This document shows positions 1 through 11,722 of a stretch of DNA of 64,000 nt, in pieces (within the stretch, counting starts at the first letter, position 1; each line of letters starts with the position of its first letter). The notes beneath the pieces were generated by a model. That model was not told the DNA's origin. It saw only the letters and a program-made list of their open reading frames with translations, and made no database searches. Where the stretch lies: the NCBI GenBank assembly GCA_910574455.1, contig CAJSYZ010000005.1, forward strand, positions 3,968,001 through 4,032,000, given 5' to 3'. The DNA comes from Trichaptum fuscoviolaceum. Taxonomy: Eukaryota > Basidiomycota > Agaricomycetes > Hymenochaetales > Trichaptaceae. The translations under genes were made by a program, and so were the position numbers.

Positions 1-2740
1 TTCGATGACTTCCCAGACTTGCAGGAAGAGGCAATCAATGCGGTGTACGACCTTTGCGAAGACCAAGATCAATCCGTGCGTTCGTCGCATTTGCGAACCG
101 ATCTAATGCTCAAGCATCACGAATATAGGTCCGTATCCTCGGTTATGGTGCCATCGCGTCGGTCTCTAGAGTGGCCAAGACCTGGCTGCTACGAAATGCG
201 GATGTTCTAGTACAGCTACTCCAGAGCGGTGAGCCTTTATTTAGAGTATCATAGCATTCTTTAATGAATATTTGGCACAGATGATGAGCGCGAAGTGGCA
301 GTCGTAAAGAGGGCACTTCAGGAACACGTCGATCTCGACCCATTCCATGTCCTTCAGATGCTCTGTGAGCAATGTTCATTTGAAGCCGAAAGACTAGACG
401 ACGACGAAGAGCGGGCTCTCAGGTCGCGATTGAGGAAGCTTGTTATTGATTTTCTGTCTGAGAAGTATCGGGGATGTGTTGCTCGAGCTGTTAAGGATGC
501 GAATGTGGAGAAGGTAGTCGTTCGGGGCCTGGTTCAGGTATGTTTCGTATGAAAAGGCGCGCAGAAAACTTCTCACCGTTTGCGCAGGCTATACCCAGAG
601 CCACGAATGCCGAAAGACAAAAGCTTATTAACGATATCTTAGTACATCTACCTTCTTTCGTTTCGAAAAGCTCGTCGGAGACATTCGACATCGTACTTGA
701 CATATGCCGCTCAGCGCTACAGGCCGACATTGCATCCTCACCACCAGGCTCACGTAGTGACTTAAAAGCCAGTCTCCCTCTCCTGCACTTCGCCTCGATT
801 ATATCTTCGAGTGCAAATGTATCTCCTCCGTCGACCGCTCGACGTGCCCTTTCAGTAACGCGTCCTCTCGAAACGCGCCTTTTGGATTTTTACTTGTCGT
901 TATTGTCCCCTGAAGGTTCACTATCCGGAAAAGCACTGGAGCAATCTATCTCTTCAGATTCTTGCATCAAATTTATCAACCTCTATGCCCTATCATATGA
1001 AAAGGTGGAACTCTCAAAACATACACGCGTGAATGAGAACATAGAAAAACAAATTTCTTCTCTTATAGAGCTGTTGAGCGTAGGCATTTTGGATTTTTAT
1101 TGTGTTTACAATTTCTATACTAACTAGACATTAGACTCTTTCCGCAGTAATATCATCACCCGAAGCGACATCTCGCTCAATCCGTCTTGCGTTAACGCCT
1201 GCTCTCAGACTTCTTCGAGCAATTCATAAAGTAATGCCTCTTTCTTTCTTCGGTTTTACTGTTTTGACGATATATTCTTCAGTGTTGGTTGGGCTTCAAA
1301 GGACCTCGGCAACTTCCTAAGAATCTACGCTCTGATATTCAACAAATACAGAGAATTTTAATATCTACAGGTCCTCCTAATCAATTAGAAGATAAGGAAC
1401 GCGACGATGAAGTACCCACCGCTGAAGAGGTGACCATATTACGCAAGGATATATCTGAAACTATAAGGGTTCGCGACCTTTCCTATTTTCTGGCATTTTT
1501 CCTCTCTCCCCTCATTCTCGTTTCAACTTCGTTCGGTCGACTCTGTTTCTCTAACCCCGGTCCTCGCCTCCTCTCGAGTTCTCCCCCGTTAATATCTCGC
1601 ATCTCTATACTCTTTATTTCAATGCATGCATCCTCCTTTCCTCCTTAACTTCTCCTTTTCCGGATGAACGCGTTCGAAGATCACTCCATTTTGCTCACTT
1701 TCATACAGAGCCTAGATGAGGCATTAACACAAGTCACACCCCCCGCAAATAACAATGAGCTTCGCATCAGAGGGCAGGGTACCGTTATTGGTTCCGTCGC
1801 GACCAAGCGGAGGCTTGATACCGAAAACGGCACTGCAGCTTCACCATCCATATTGAACGCCGAACAGGGACTGTCAGTACGTGGTGCGGCGACGCTCCTT
1901 CCAGTGACTGACGCAATGGATGTCGATGACGTGCGTAATCCGGCTGCTTCGCCGGGCCAATCTGAACCGCCTCGCGAGAGGCAGACCTCGCAAGGGCATA
2001 AACGACGAAGAGGTCTGAGCGATGGAGCGGACGAAACGCACCCTGCTGCGACCAGTGCAGGCGCTATCAGTCCGCAGCAAAAAATGGAGTCACCGTCGCT
2101 TTTGAGTAGATTGCAGGGAACTTCTAGCACTGCTTCGCCCCAAGTTTCTACTTCGAAGCAAACTTCTGGATCGACATTGACTGGACTTGCTGCTCGTTTG
2201 TCACCCAACATTGCAAATCTAACTTCCAATACTTCTCCCCTTCCCACAACGGGCTATGTACCTTCAATTGCCTTTGCCGCTAGGCTTGGAACGCCATCCT
2301 CTGCCAACTCAAACCGGACCACCCTATCATCGGACACATCACAATCGGCAAGGAGCATAGCTTACTCCCACGATCATTCGTCAAAACGTACGTCGGCTTC
2401 CGCTAGTGTGGGATTATTGCAAAGGGCTCATACTTGTCTTGCTGTAGGTTCTTCAGAACGAGGTATTGTTCCTTCCTCCACAGGGCAGCCTCGAAAACGT
2501 TTTGTTAGAAGAGGTCTATCAATTCAAGGAGCAGCGAGCTTGGCAACCGATCCATCGCGTTCACTAAACGACAATGGCGATGAAATCAGAATTCGAGGTG
2601 CTGCGCAGCGCATAACGGACGATTACTCTGATGGCTCGGATAGAAGACAGGTCTCGCTACTGGCGAGGCTTGGAGACGGTGGCGGCGGCAACCCTGGGAG
2701 AAATGGTGTCGGTGCGGGCGGTCACCGTAATAGGAAATAG
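1..2740 (+). CDS. API5-like (apoptosis inhibitor 5) protein, 5' truncated
   Basis: The reading frame enters from the left edge, so the start is missing. Spliced exons give LQEEAINAVYDLCEDQ, then GYGAIASVSRVAKTW and EVAVVKRALQEHVDLDP, which match the helical-repeat core of the API5/AAC-11 family, nuclear proteins linked to cell survival and RNP biology. Introns are about 76-128, 229-280, 538-586, 1104-1146, 1230-1282 and 1469-1708; the last is unusually long (240 nt). After the helical core comes a roughly 340-residue Ser/Thr-rich, probably disordered tail (from about 1709). It carries repeated short motifs of two kinds, x-I/V-R/Q-G-A-A and L-x-x-R-L, treated separately as a finding. The stop is TAG at 2738-2740. 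Family assignment rests on the N-terminal half; the tail is not part of animal API5 as I know it. Confidence 0.83.
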
Positions 2741-3322
2741 GTACGGTTGTTGCTCCAGAGATGGCGGGATGTTTAGATCTTCATCTATTGTTATCCCTTT
2801 ACCCCATTTGAAAGTGCGCTGTCCTACTCGGAAGTCTGCGTCGGTGAATGCTATCAAACGGAGAGTGGAAGATGGGAATACTTCCGATATTGGGTCCCTT
2901 GTTCTCAAGCCGAGCTGATCGATGGAGGTGAGTTAGGCTGGGCGAAAGATATACTCTGGCTGCGGACGAGCCGCAGCACCGTATGAAGACAGCCACAGCC
3001 AACAGAAAACCAGAGTAATGGAGGAAGTGTGAAGAAAGTTACCAGTTCCATGTTTCTTCCTCACACGCTAATTTTAGATTACCGACGCAAGGCTTTGGCA
3101 CGGTCCTTCTCGTCATGTGCAAGCCTCGCTGAAGTCATGAAATTGTGGACCACCAATCGCCCGCGACGTTTTATTTGAGGGCACAGCTTGGCTTATGTAC
3201 TGAAACGGGCTCTATTAGATATAAGGTGTTGGCAACCCATTCGCCTTTGTTTCTTAGGTCTTTCAAGCTTCACTTGTTTCTCTTCCCTCCACACCTCGAC
3301 AGCCTCAATAAATTGCGAAGAG
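2741..3322. other. Intergenic, API5-like to DOMON-b561
   Basis: No gene seen. A TATAAGG-like sequence near 3219 and a pyrimidine-rich stretch around 3245-3300 lie just upstream of the next start codon and look like core promoter and leader. Confidence 0.6.
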
Positions 3323-5347
3323 ATGCACCTATCCACTCTCTTCGCTCTAGGATTGTATGCTGCTTTAGCTTCCGCTCGTGGTGGCCATGATAATGACCAC
3401 GGAGGAGGCGACGGAGACGGCGATGGCGATGGCACTGCTACTTCCTCTGCACCAAGTGCGACGTCCACAGGGAATGTTACTTCAGGTGGCTTTGGTGGCG
3501 ACTTGACGGGTTTGACGGGAGATTCGGCGTGCAATAGTGTGAGTCCGCATCTTGAGTCTCGGCCCGGCACCAATTGCTAAAACAAGCCTCCGCCTTGCTC
3601 GTTATGGGTACTACATTCAGTTAATGTGTATCTCCGCCGTGGTGAACGGGTCTGTCGTCGAGTACATCCTACAGAGCACTGGCTCCGCGAACCTCGGATG
3701 GATGGCGATGTTTGTTTTACGTCCTTCATGTTTCAAGGTTACATGACTAATTGATGGTTGGATTTGTAGGGGCTTTGGTTCGCAAATGGCTAACACTCCA
3801 ATGGTCATATTCTGGTCGAACTCTGATGGCTCAGTGACCGTATCGCAAAGGCAGGCATCTGGGGAGGTTATGCCCACAGTTGTCGCGTCTCCTCCACGAG
3901 TTGCAACTCCTCTTCCGAGCCTAACAAGTCTCTCGGGCTCAACTCCGAAGTTTGGCTACAGCATCCCGGTACGTGCATTAGATCGCAACACTTCGGCAAT
4001 CTAACTCATGTTTCGTGCAGGTCAACTCAGATACTAAGCAAACTGTCATTTGGGCGTTTGGCACGACGAATCCTGGATCCTCCGCAGCAGATGCACCCCT
4101 AACACAACATGCAGCGGGAAACTCTGGAACCCTCTCCCTCGATCTCACCAAAGCACTATCTTCGGGCTCTTCGGTAGGGGACCCTGCAGCTTCAGGGTCG
4201 GGCTCGGGAAGTTCAGGCTCTGTTAGCACGCCTTTGCTGCCATTCCAGAAGCTCGTCATTGCGCACGCTGTCGTCCTTGGCGTCGCGTTCTTGATTCTAC
4301 TGCCCACCGGTGCACTATTAGCAAGGTGGTTAAGAACATTCTCGCGCCATTGGTTCAAAGGCCACTGGATCATTCAGTTCTACCTTGCTGGTCCCCTTAT
4401 TGTCACTGGGATTGGCCTTGGTATTGGATCGGTCCACAAGGCTGGCGCTTCCCATCTGGATGACACGCACAAAAAGTGGGGCATTGCCATCTTTGTTCTT
4501 TACATTGTTCAGTGCTCGCTTGGAGGCATCATCCACTTCATCAAGCCGAAGCCGAAGATTGATCCGTCGACTGGATTGACTGTCCCTCGTGCCAGGCCTC
4601 CGCAGAACTACAGCCACGCAATATTGGGCCTTGCTGTCATCGCTCTCGCGTTCTACCAAGTGCGCACTGGTTACAAGAAAGAATGGCCCTTAACCACAGG
4701 ACGAGGTGATGCACCAAAAGGTGTCAACGCTGCGTGGATAGCTTGGGTGATCGTGAGTGCTTCGCAGCTCAGTTGAATAGGCACTCTAATCACTAACGGA
4801 TCTTATCTAGCTCTTGCCGGTGCTCTACGGCCTTGGCCTCTTCTTGTTACCAAGACAGTTTAACCAGGAACGCGCCTCTCATCCCACCCGTAATGATGTT
4901 TCCCTCAGCCCTCTCTCGTCGCACCCATCCTCTCAGACTCACATTGCAAGGAATATCGCTGCTACATCCGGCGACGACCAGGATAGGCAGGAACACAGGG
5001 CGCAGCGTGGGGACTACCTGCATGTGGATAGCAACGACGACGAGGACGAGAAAAACTCCTACGCGCATGGCGATCCGGATGCGGATAATGTTGTGCTGAC
5101 GGCACCCAGTACGACATCCAACCGAAGGAATCGTTCCTCATCCCGTTCACATACTCGACATGCGTCGTCTTCATCAAAAGCCAGAGACATGCGGAGTAGG
5201 AGCGGGAGCGGCACAGGAAGCTCGAGCCAAGCCACGCGCATGGAAATGCACGAACGCAACGCCCCGAGGGTGACCTTGCCTTCTAATGTCACGAGTGCGC
5301 CTAGTAGTATCTCGGGAAGTGTACGAGATAGGACGACGCGATATTGA
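3323..5347 (+). CDS. Secreted-entry DOMON domain / cytochrome b561 transmembrane protein
   Basis: The protein of about 590 residues begins with a signal peptide (MHLSTLFALGLYAALASA) and a short Gly/Asp-rich linker. A DOMON haem/sugar-binding domain follows; the hallmark run GWMAMGFGSQMANTPMV spans the second intron. A second half has five or six hydrophobic helices with the paired-His pattern of eukaryotic cytochrome b561 (for example HWIIQFYLAG, DDTHKKWGIAIFVLYIVQ and NYSHAILGLAVIAL). Introns are at 3541-3620, 3710-3769, 3969-4020 and 4753-4810; each join keeps frame. Such proteins move electrons across a membrane, often to extracellular metal or quinone acceptors; the substrate here is unknown. 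The final 150 residues form a hydrophilic tail rich in Asp, then Arg/Ser, probably cytoplasmic. Stop TGA at 5345-5347. Confidence 0.9.
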
Positions 5348-5584
5348 TTGATGCCAAATTTTCTGTTTCCTAACGAACCGAGAACGTACGATTTCTTCCT
5401 CCCTTCCTTGCAAAGTACCTAACGAATACTGGTCATGGACATTCTGCATTCACAATGCATGGTAAATATTAGATCTATTGTGTAAAATCTTTTTGTAAAT
5501 TGATGTTAACGATTGTTAACTCCTATCTAAGTAGATTATAATGGATCCATTTATCTTTACCCTCGACATTATTTTCAATGCAAT

Positions 5585-6415
5585 TCATTCACTCAAAAGA
5601 TTAAATAATCTTGGCTGGATTGATTGTTTACATATAAGTAGGCAATGCTGGTTTACAAATGTCTCTTGATTGTCCGTATACAGTTTGAAACAAAGACGAG
5701 TTCTAATGGCGCCTCCGTTCGCAATCTTTCTCCCTTCCTCCCTCACGGCAAGAATTGCATTTGCAGAGATATTCTCTGTTAAACTATGTTAGAATAAAGC
5801 AAAAGGTTAGATATGGGATGAAAACATATACCTTGCATAATAATCTTGCATTGCCAGTTCTCGATCATAACTATCTCTGTCCTCTTTGGACTTGAAGTTG
5901 CTGAGCTGCATGATATCAGCCCGCTGGCGCTGCTCGCGTTGAGCTCTCTGGAAGCGGTTATAGTCTTCCACTTTCTTGCGCATTTCCCGCTCCTCTTCAG
6001 GTAAGTAGTCCTCGCTGTCGCTGTCGGTTGCGAACGTGACTTTGTGACTGTTTCGTTGGACTGATCGTCTGCTTGTTAAGTCTTTGTTCAAAACGCTCGC
6101 CTTCTGGAACATGTCCTTAGAGAGTGGTGGTGGCGGAGCTTTCAAGATCGAACGTAGATTGTGACGACGGCGATGGGTGTCAGATGCATACATGTACGAG
6201 GGGGACTCGGGGCCTGACGATGATGATGCGTAGATATCGTCGTAGCTGGTTTCCTCGCGCAGGGCAAGCCTTTCGAGTGCGCGAGACAGATCGGAGTCGA
6301 TCTTGGGGTTGGGTGATGAGCGAGTCCTCTGCATACCGCGACGGCTTTTGGCACCGTGACCGTAGTCGCGCTGCATGAGGTAGTAGTTCATCGCGTTTCT
6401 CGCGAATGAAGGCAT
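5585..6415 (-). CDS. Unrecognised charged protein, probable two-exon gene
   Basis: An ATG at 6415 opens a 202-codon frame that would stop at 5807. A clean intron signature (GTATAT donor, TATCTAAC branch, ACATAG acceptor, about 5784-5831) removes that stop and extends the frame to a stop at 5585-5587, giving about 255 residues; the unspliced form is the alternative. Visible features are an Arg-rich N-terminus (KSRRGMQRTR), a Ser/Pro stretch (YASSSSGPESPSYMYAS) and an acidic, heptad-like segment starting KVTFATDSDSEDYLPEEERE that may form a coiled coil. No domain recognised. The leader upstream of the ATG is strongly C/A-rich on the coding strand (6420-6480), as in many expressed fungal genes. 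Confidence 0.55.
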
Positions 6416-7418
6416 GGTTGATGGTCGTGGTGGGTGGAGGTGGTGGGTGGTGATGATGGTGGTGAGGAAGACTCAAAGATGAGGGAGCTAACGGCGATGA
6501 GGAGAGTTTCGGTGTGGTCGATTAGAACTGTGGGCTCGCTTGGTGTTTCTTGCCATCTTATATATGCTCGCTGCGTCTTAACACATGAGACAAATTAGAC
6601 TTTTGCCGCCGATCCTTCATGGCGTGCGGAGTTTCAAATGCACAGCCACATGTCAACTCATGCACCGATCGCTGTAATGTCTCAGACATCCACTCCTTCT
6701 CTCTTCCCTTTGGATAGACGGAAGTTTTAGAGCACAAAGGGCACAATAAAATATACCTCGCTATCATACCGGTTTCGAAGCTTTGCGGGGAACTCGGAGA
6801 TCGTCTACTTTACGATCCGCATACTGTATGCATGTAACTTCTTTGTGAATAATAACGAGTACTGGTCAGCTTTAAAACAAAGATTAGTGACGCCTTGGGT
6901 TAGCCATATACACTTGACGGAGCAGGAAAATTGATGTTTGAACTATCAGACCCGTGTCACCGGACGCTAATTTAATTCTTTCCCTTGGGAGAGAGAGGCT
7001 GTCGGAGGAAGTCGATCTCTAGAGTCTCGGCGATGACACATACTAGGCAAAATGGTGCAAGCTGAATTAGCCGAACAATACAGCAATACGCAGACAAGAC
7101 CGTTCTGCTATTCAGAAACATCCGATCGTTGTGCCCTGATAAGCATCATGTCGATTACTCACGACAATCATTGCTTTACGAGAGCACAGATAGGCAAAAG
7201 CACTCCACTCTGCTGGGTGGCCACTGACGCAACGCAGGACTTCATTCTGAACACTTCCGTAAATTCTTATGGGTAAATGCTTACTCAGAGATCGAAGAAC
7301 CCAACTCTTTAACATGTATAAATTATGCGGGTGAGCGCACTGCCATGTTCTATCTTCACCCGCCCACTCGCGTTGCTCACTCAGACTCATTCATTGTCTC
7401 GCTATCCTGCTTTGCTCC
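6416..7418. other. Intergenic between divergent small genes
   Basis: Holds the GGT-repeat-like leader of the minus-strand gene (6420-6480) and the promoter of the plus-strand coiled-coil gene. No convincing coding sequence seen. Confidence 0.6.
7317..7324 (+). promoter_or_regulatory. TATA box candidate
   Basis: TATAAATT lies about 95 bp before the ATG at 7419 and is followed by a C/T-rich leader. The position fits a core promoter for the small coiled-coil gene. Confidence 0.4.
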
Positions 7419-7764
7419 ATGGCAAACGAAATCCAAGCCCAATCCTATCGGTCATTCCAACGCGAGCTGCGTAACATACAGCAACGGCTCGAGCACCTCT
7501 CTGCACAAGTCGCGCGAATTGCCATTGATGACGTGCATGCCACCCAGCGTCCCCGGAAAGATCGATCACCTCTCCAACCCGAACGAAGAAGCACAGGACG
7601 TACCGATGGACCAGATAAAAACAGTATTGCCAAGTAAGTGCATCTCTTCCTTCTGACATAAAGCTGTGAAACTCCTGCTCAATTTTTAATCTTATAGAGC
7701 GGCAAATGACGACGTACATGTTACCTCACGCAGTGAATATATCACAAGGGCGATGTTATCATAG
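7419..7764 (+). CDS. Small unrecognised coiled-coil protein
   Basis: Two exons joined across an intron with a perfect GTAAGT donor (7634-7697) encode about 93 residues. The first half, SYRSFQRELRNIQQRLEHLS onward, has a regular heptad pattern and should form a coiled coil; the rest is Arg/Lys/Pro/Asp-rich and probably disordered. Stop TAG at 7762-7764. A TATA-like box about 95 bp upstream and the clean intron argue for a real gene despite its size. I recognise no family. It lies tail-to-tail with the aspartic protease gene, about 200 bp away. Confidence 0.55.
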
Positions 7765-7968
7765 CTTACTTCATAAACTGCTTACTCTCGACACGCACAA
7801 TACACTTTCTCCATCCATATATCAGTCTGTCAGTTGAATATCTGTATCAATTAAAATCAAAAAAGCAATAACAAATACGGGTAAGCTATCCAAGTCCGCG
7901 AGAATGTCGTGGGCACAAGCTCTCCTACTACTTTAACACCAAAGAAACCTGGGAGAGAAGGGTCCGGT

Positions 7969-10077
7969 TTATGACGTGACCCATAATGCTGATATACAAG
8001 ATATCATCACAGAGAGCGTTAGTGTATATAAGCTCGACGTGCCAGGTAGCGAAAGGGCAGGCGTAGCTGCATTTGGCGAAGCTGTACCCGTGCTGCTACT
8101 GGCAGTGCCCGTAGACGCACCAGTCGGTAATGGATTGGCGGCACTAGTTAGTTTAGCGGTTTGTGAGCCGGATGACGGAGCTGAGGGGACAGAAGAAGAG
8201 GCCGAGGAAAGCGTGGACGTATCCGCGGAGCGAAGGGAAGATGAAGAAGACGACGTGAGCGAGGATGTAGACGCCGATGAGGAGGTGGGCTCCGTACCTG
8301 TAGAGCCGCCCGCCAACGTCGAAAGCTGCGCGAAGCCAACCGAGGGTGGATTGAATCGGAAGACAGAGTACACGTTTTTCTATTGTAGCCATTACCCGTA
8401 CGCGCATCGGACAAAGCACATACGAAGAGAGGGGGATTTAGAGGTTATTAATCTCCGCTTGTAATTAAATACGCACCAGGAATGTATCACCGATAACCCA
8501 GGATGGTCCCGAACTTCCAATTCCACCACCAGTGCCAGCGTCAAGGTCAAATATGCCTCCCATGCACTGGCTACCAGCCCTATCGATTGACCCGAGATTA
8601 AAGTCCTGCGGAGACACAGTCCAGGTCTTTGAGCCGAAATTCATGGTTACGGTAATAGTGGTAGTGCAGGCTGCAAGACGTCAATGCAGATCAATTGTTT
8701 ATGATCGGCGAAGCCAAATCAGGAGATGATGATATAAAGGAACGACAACATTAAGCTATCAATGATTACATTCATGAAGATTAAAGGGGTCACTTACGAA
8801 AAGAGAAGAAACCGGCAAGTTGTCCAGTCAGGTTCGTAGAGCCCGGAATCTGAGCGTATAGGTTGGCCACTGCAACGGTAGGACCAGCAATTAGGGTTGT
8901 ACCAGTGTCGATCGCGGAGAGTGCGTCGTTTCCGGTAGGTATGGTCACAGCATTTCCATTTACAGTGAGTGCTATTAAAAAAGCGACGGGGTCATTTGCC
9001 TATACCAAGTAAAGCTAAAGAGTGCGTACCTTGCAGAGGCAGAAGCCAGAAACTAGGAGTAACACCACTCGGTATGTCCACAAAGTCAATATCACCTGTG
9101 AAGAGACTCGAGTTGGTGCCGCCTAGCGTGAACGCTCCTCCGGGCTCTTCTTCCTGAGCATTGGCGTCATCGAGGAAACGTGTGAGCCAAAAGCTCATCT
9201 CCGCAGTTTCAAGGGCGCTGCCCTGTGCAAGTGATTCCCAGAACGGAGTGGAGCGTGACTGCGCGATGGTCTCGAAAGCGAGGCCCATGAGCCCCGAAAC
9301 GGGCGACTGCAGGAAGTTTGCAGTGATGTCGGTCACCACGGCTAATTAAAGCGAATCAGCACTAAGTATAGCTTCCGCAGCAGGGAACGTGTACGAACTT
9401 AGCACTTGACTTGTAACAACGAAGCCGCCCATATTGACAGTGTCCGTCGCAACTGTACCTGCCACAGCGCCTGATCCATAGTTGATCTGTATCTTTTGCG
9501 CCGGTGTTGGTGATTGCAACGATGAAGACTGCGACGTCTGAAACAGCGGCGTGTCCGACGGACAAGACGTGCATGCTGTCGACGCAACCCAGAGGTCAGA
9601 CGACCCCGTGTCGAGAATTACATTAAAGGATTGCGGCCTGACAAGGCATCATGTAAGCTGCGTAACAGGCAAAGACGTCTTGCCAAGTGCCAGATTGGGT
9701 GTCAAATCTTGGCGCTTGGCGGGTTGGCAAACAGGAAAAAAAAGTGAGGCAGACGTACGGCGTGCCGACTTGTATGGGGGCGAAGTAGCTCGAGTCAGCT
9801 TGCTGGTTCGTAGTAGCAATGTTCGCAACGTTGCCAGCGCGTCTCAACTTTGACGCCGGGTTCACAGCGGGGCGGCCGTACTTCAGACGCAGATTGTCCG
9901 CAATCGACGCATAGTCCGTAGCCGACTTGGGTTGCGCATTTCGGCGAAGAAGAGGGAAGTGTAAAGGAGCAGCAGGTTGTGCATTCGGTGCGGCGAAGGC
10001 AGACGAGAGAGGGTTGGTAGGCAACAGCGACAGCACAGCCAGGAGTGTCGTTGCTGCAGATAGCATCGTCGAGGGCA
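7969..10077 (-). CDS. Secreted pepsin-like aspartic protease, probably GPI-anchored
   Basis: Family A1 endopeptidase acting at low pH. The N-terminus (MPSTMLSAATTLLAVLSLL) is a signal peptide; an in-frame ATG at 10108 is an alternative start. A basic propeptide contains LRLKYGRPAVNP. The two catalytic aspartates sit in LDTGSSDLW (about 9600-9630) and AIDTGTTLIAGP (about 8900); the flap region is in NYGSGAVAGTV (about 9475). WVIGDTFL near 8495 and VYSVFRFNPPSVGFA near 8355 are the usual C-terminal lobe motifs. A roughly 100-residue Ser/Thr/Ala-rich, probably O-glycosylated stalk follows, ending in a hydrophobic segment (SLYTLTLSVMISCISALWV) as expected for a GPI signal. At least five short introns interrupt the gene. 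Likely location: cell wall or plasma-membrane surface. Confidence 0.92.
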
Positions 10078-10108
10078 TGAGATTAAGCGTATGTCTGACC
10101 GTCCTCAA

Positions 10109-10616
10109 GACGCAGACAGTGATGGTGGTCCTTAAGAAAGAAAGGAGAACAGAGAAAGAAAGAAAGGAATGACAAATGACGAAGGTGGAGGTGAGAGTGT
10201 GAATGCCCAGGGCAAATCTGTGCCAGTGCCGGGCTTGAGCGGCACGTGTTGCCTCTTTGGGTAATTCGATCTCAGGGACACTGGCAGCTTCGCTGCTGCG
10301 GATTGCATTGCCTCCTTCTTACACTCACTGGCATTCCTACTGTCTGATTATTGGTCTTTATCAACGAACGAAAATATCTAGAGTCGACATGTTTGAATGT
10401 CACAAATGACTCATAGAGGTGGATTGCTTCCGCGATATTTTCAGTTAAGTACCAGTTATTGTGCGAGGCCATTTGCTATACAGCTACCCCTCAAGGTTAG
10501 GAGGAATCAAATCGAAAGTTATTGGAAAGCATAGGCAGTCAAGATTCATTTTGCTATCGTACACACGCGTAATAGTACATGGTTTGCTCCGAAGTCGAGA
10601 GGTGTTATGTTCTACT
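10109..10616. other. Intergenic upstream of the protease
   Basis: Purine-rich tract at 10130-10165 (AAAGAAAGG repeats) on the plus strand, i.e. a pyrimidine-rich promoter tract for the protease on its own strand. No gene seen. Confidence 0.55.
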
Positions 10617-11034
10617 TCAATACCAATAAATCAGCCGGGTGAGTTGTTTATGTCGTGGATATCCACCGCGTTCGAGATCTCTGTGAATCATTGAGAAACC
10701 GTTTGCTGACCTTTAAATACAGAAAGTCAACTCACCGCATAACATAAATCCTTGGCCCGCCTGACCGGGTGACCTCCCTCCACCTGGTCTCACTGCGCAT
10801 CTGGTCCTCCTTGCGTTTGCGTTCAGTCGCCCGTCTCCGTGCCTCAAGTTCGGCAATTCTGTTGTTTTGGAGAACGGAGAGAGGAGGAAAGTTTCGTTGC
10901 TGATGTCTGCGTTCCTCAAGCATGAATTCGTGAAAGTGGTCTGTTAAGCGGCTGAGACTTTTGTCGATGTCGTTGATGAGTGTCTCGCTGTTGGTGTCGG
11001 CACCAGGCCTTGGGCTAGGGAGGACGGCTTGCAT
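10617..11034 (-). CDS. Small unrecognised charged helical protein
   Basis: The ATG at 11034 opens a 100-residue frame containing SETLINDIDKSLSRLTDHF and IAELEARRRATERKRKEDQ, two amphipathic, probably coiled-coil helices. The first stop (10732) lies inside a strong donor, ATGCG|GTGAGT; splicing to a CAG about 56 nt further on would add some 20 residues and end at 10617, so I prefer the two-exon form. No family recognised. The conserved-looking helical register and the splice signal support a real gene, but only expression data can confirm it. Confidence 0.5.
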
Positions 11035-11722
11035 TGTTCGGTCGAGAAGGGAGAGCCGAGAGCGCTTGGAAGCTGGGTATGGAGGTTGTTTGAAGAGAGG
11101 GCTTTGGGATCATGAGTTGGCGAACCCGCCAATTTATGACCTCCGCCGACGCTGAGACTGACGCAGAGGTCCACTGAATCCGAAACAGAGAGTATGCACT
11201 CACCGATCTAAAACATACCGACTTGGGCAATTTTATGGCTTTAAGTGTCAGACGTCCCGGATTGTCTCACTGCTTGAATACAGTAGATTGAACACAGTCA
11301 ACCCCACATATTAGATCGAATGGCACATGCACTTCTACGTATCCTTAATGGTCCAATTACATATATACTCACTGTCAGGAGCTTGGTTAATCTGAGACCC
11401 AGTTCAGCTTTGCGGCACCGAGTTGTATGGCATGAGCGCAGACTCTCCTATAGAATCAGAGACTAGAAATCAAGCTTGCTTCAGGAAGGCCAATAAGACT
11501 GAAAGCAGAGAGATTCCTTCCATTCAAGCTCTGGCCATGTTATGAATCTCTTTCTGCACCTCGATCGGCCTGAAATGGACGTATTACATAATGTGACGCG
11601 CCCTCAGCAACTGAAGCTGTCGCATCTGCAGGTCTTGTGTAGCGTCCCTGACGCGCTCAAACTTGAACCTTGCTTTGCCCCTCCCTTCTCCTTCGTCAAC
11701 GACCACGACTATCACGCACAGT
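11035..11722. other. Intergenic between divergent genes
   Basis: Shared upstream region of the small minus-strand gene and the acyltransferase. A pyrimidine-rich leader (11680-11705) precedes the acyltransferase ATG. No other feature seen. Confidence 0.55.

Noticed and set aside
1681..2247. 188-codon minus-strand frame
   Set aside because: Antisense of the API5-like disordered tail; no domain.
7976..8464. 162-codon acidic plus-strand frame
   Set aside because: Antisense of the protease's Ser/Thr/Ala-rich stalk; low-complexity shadow.
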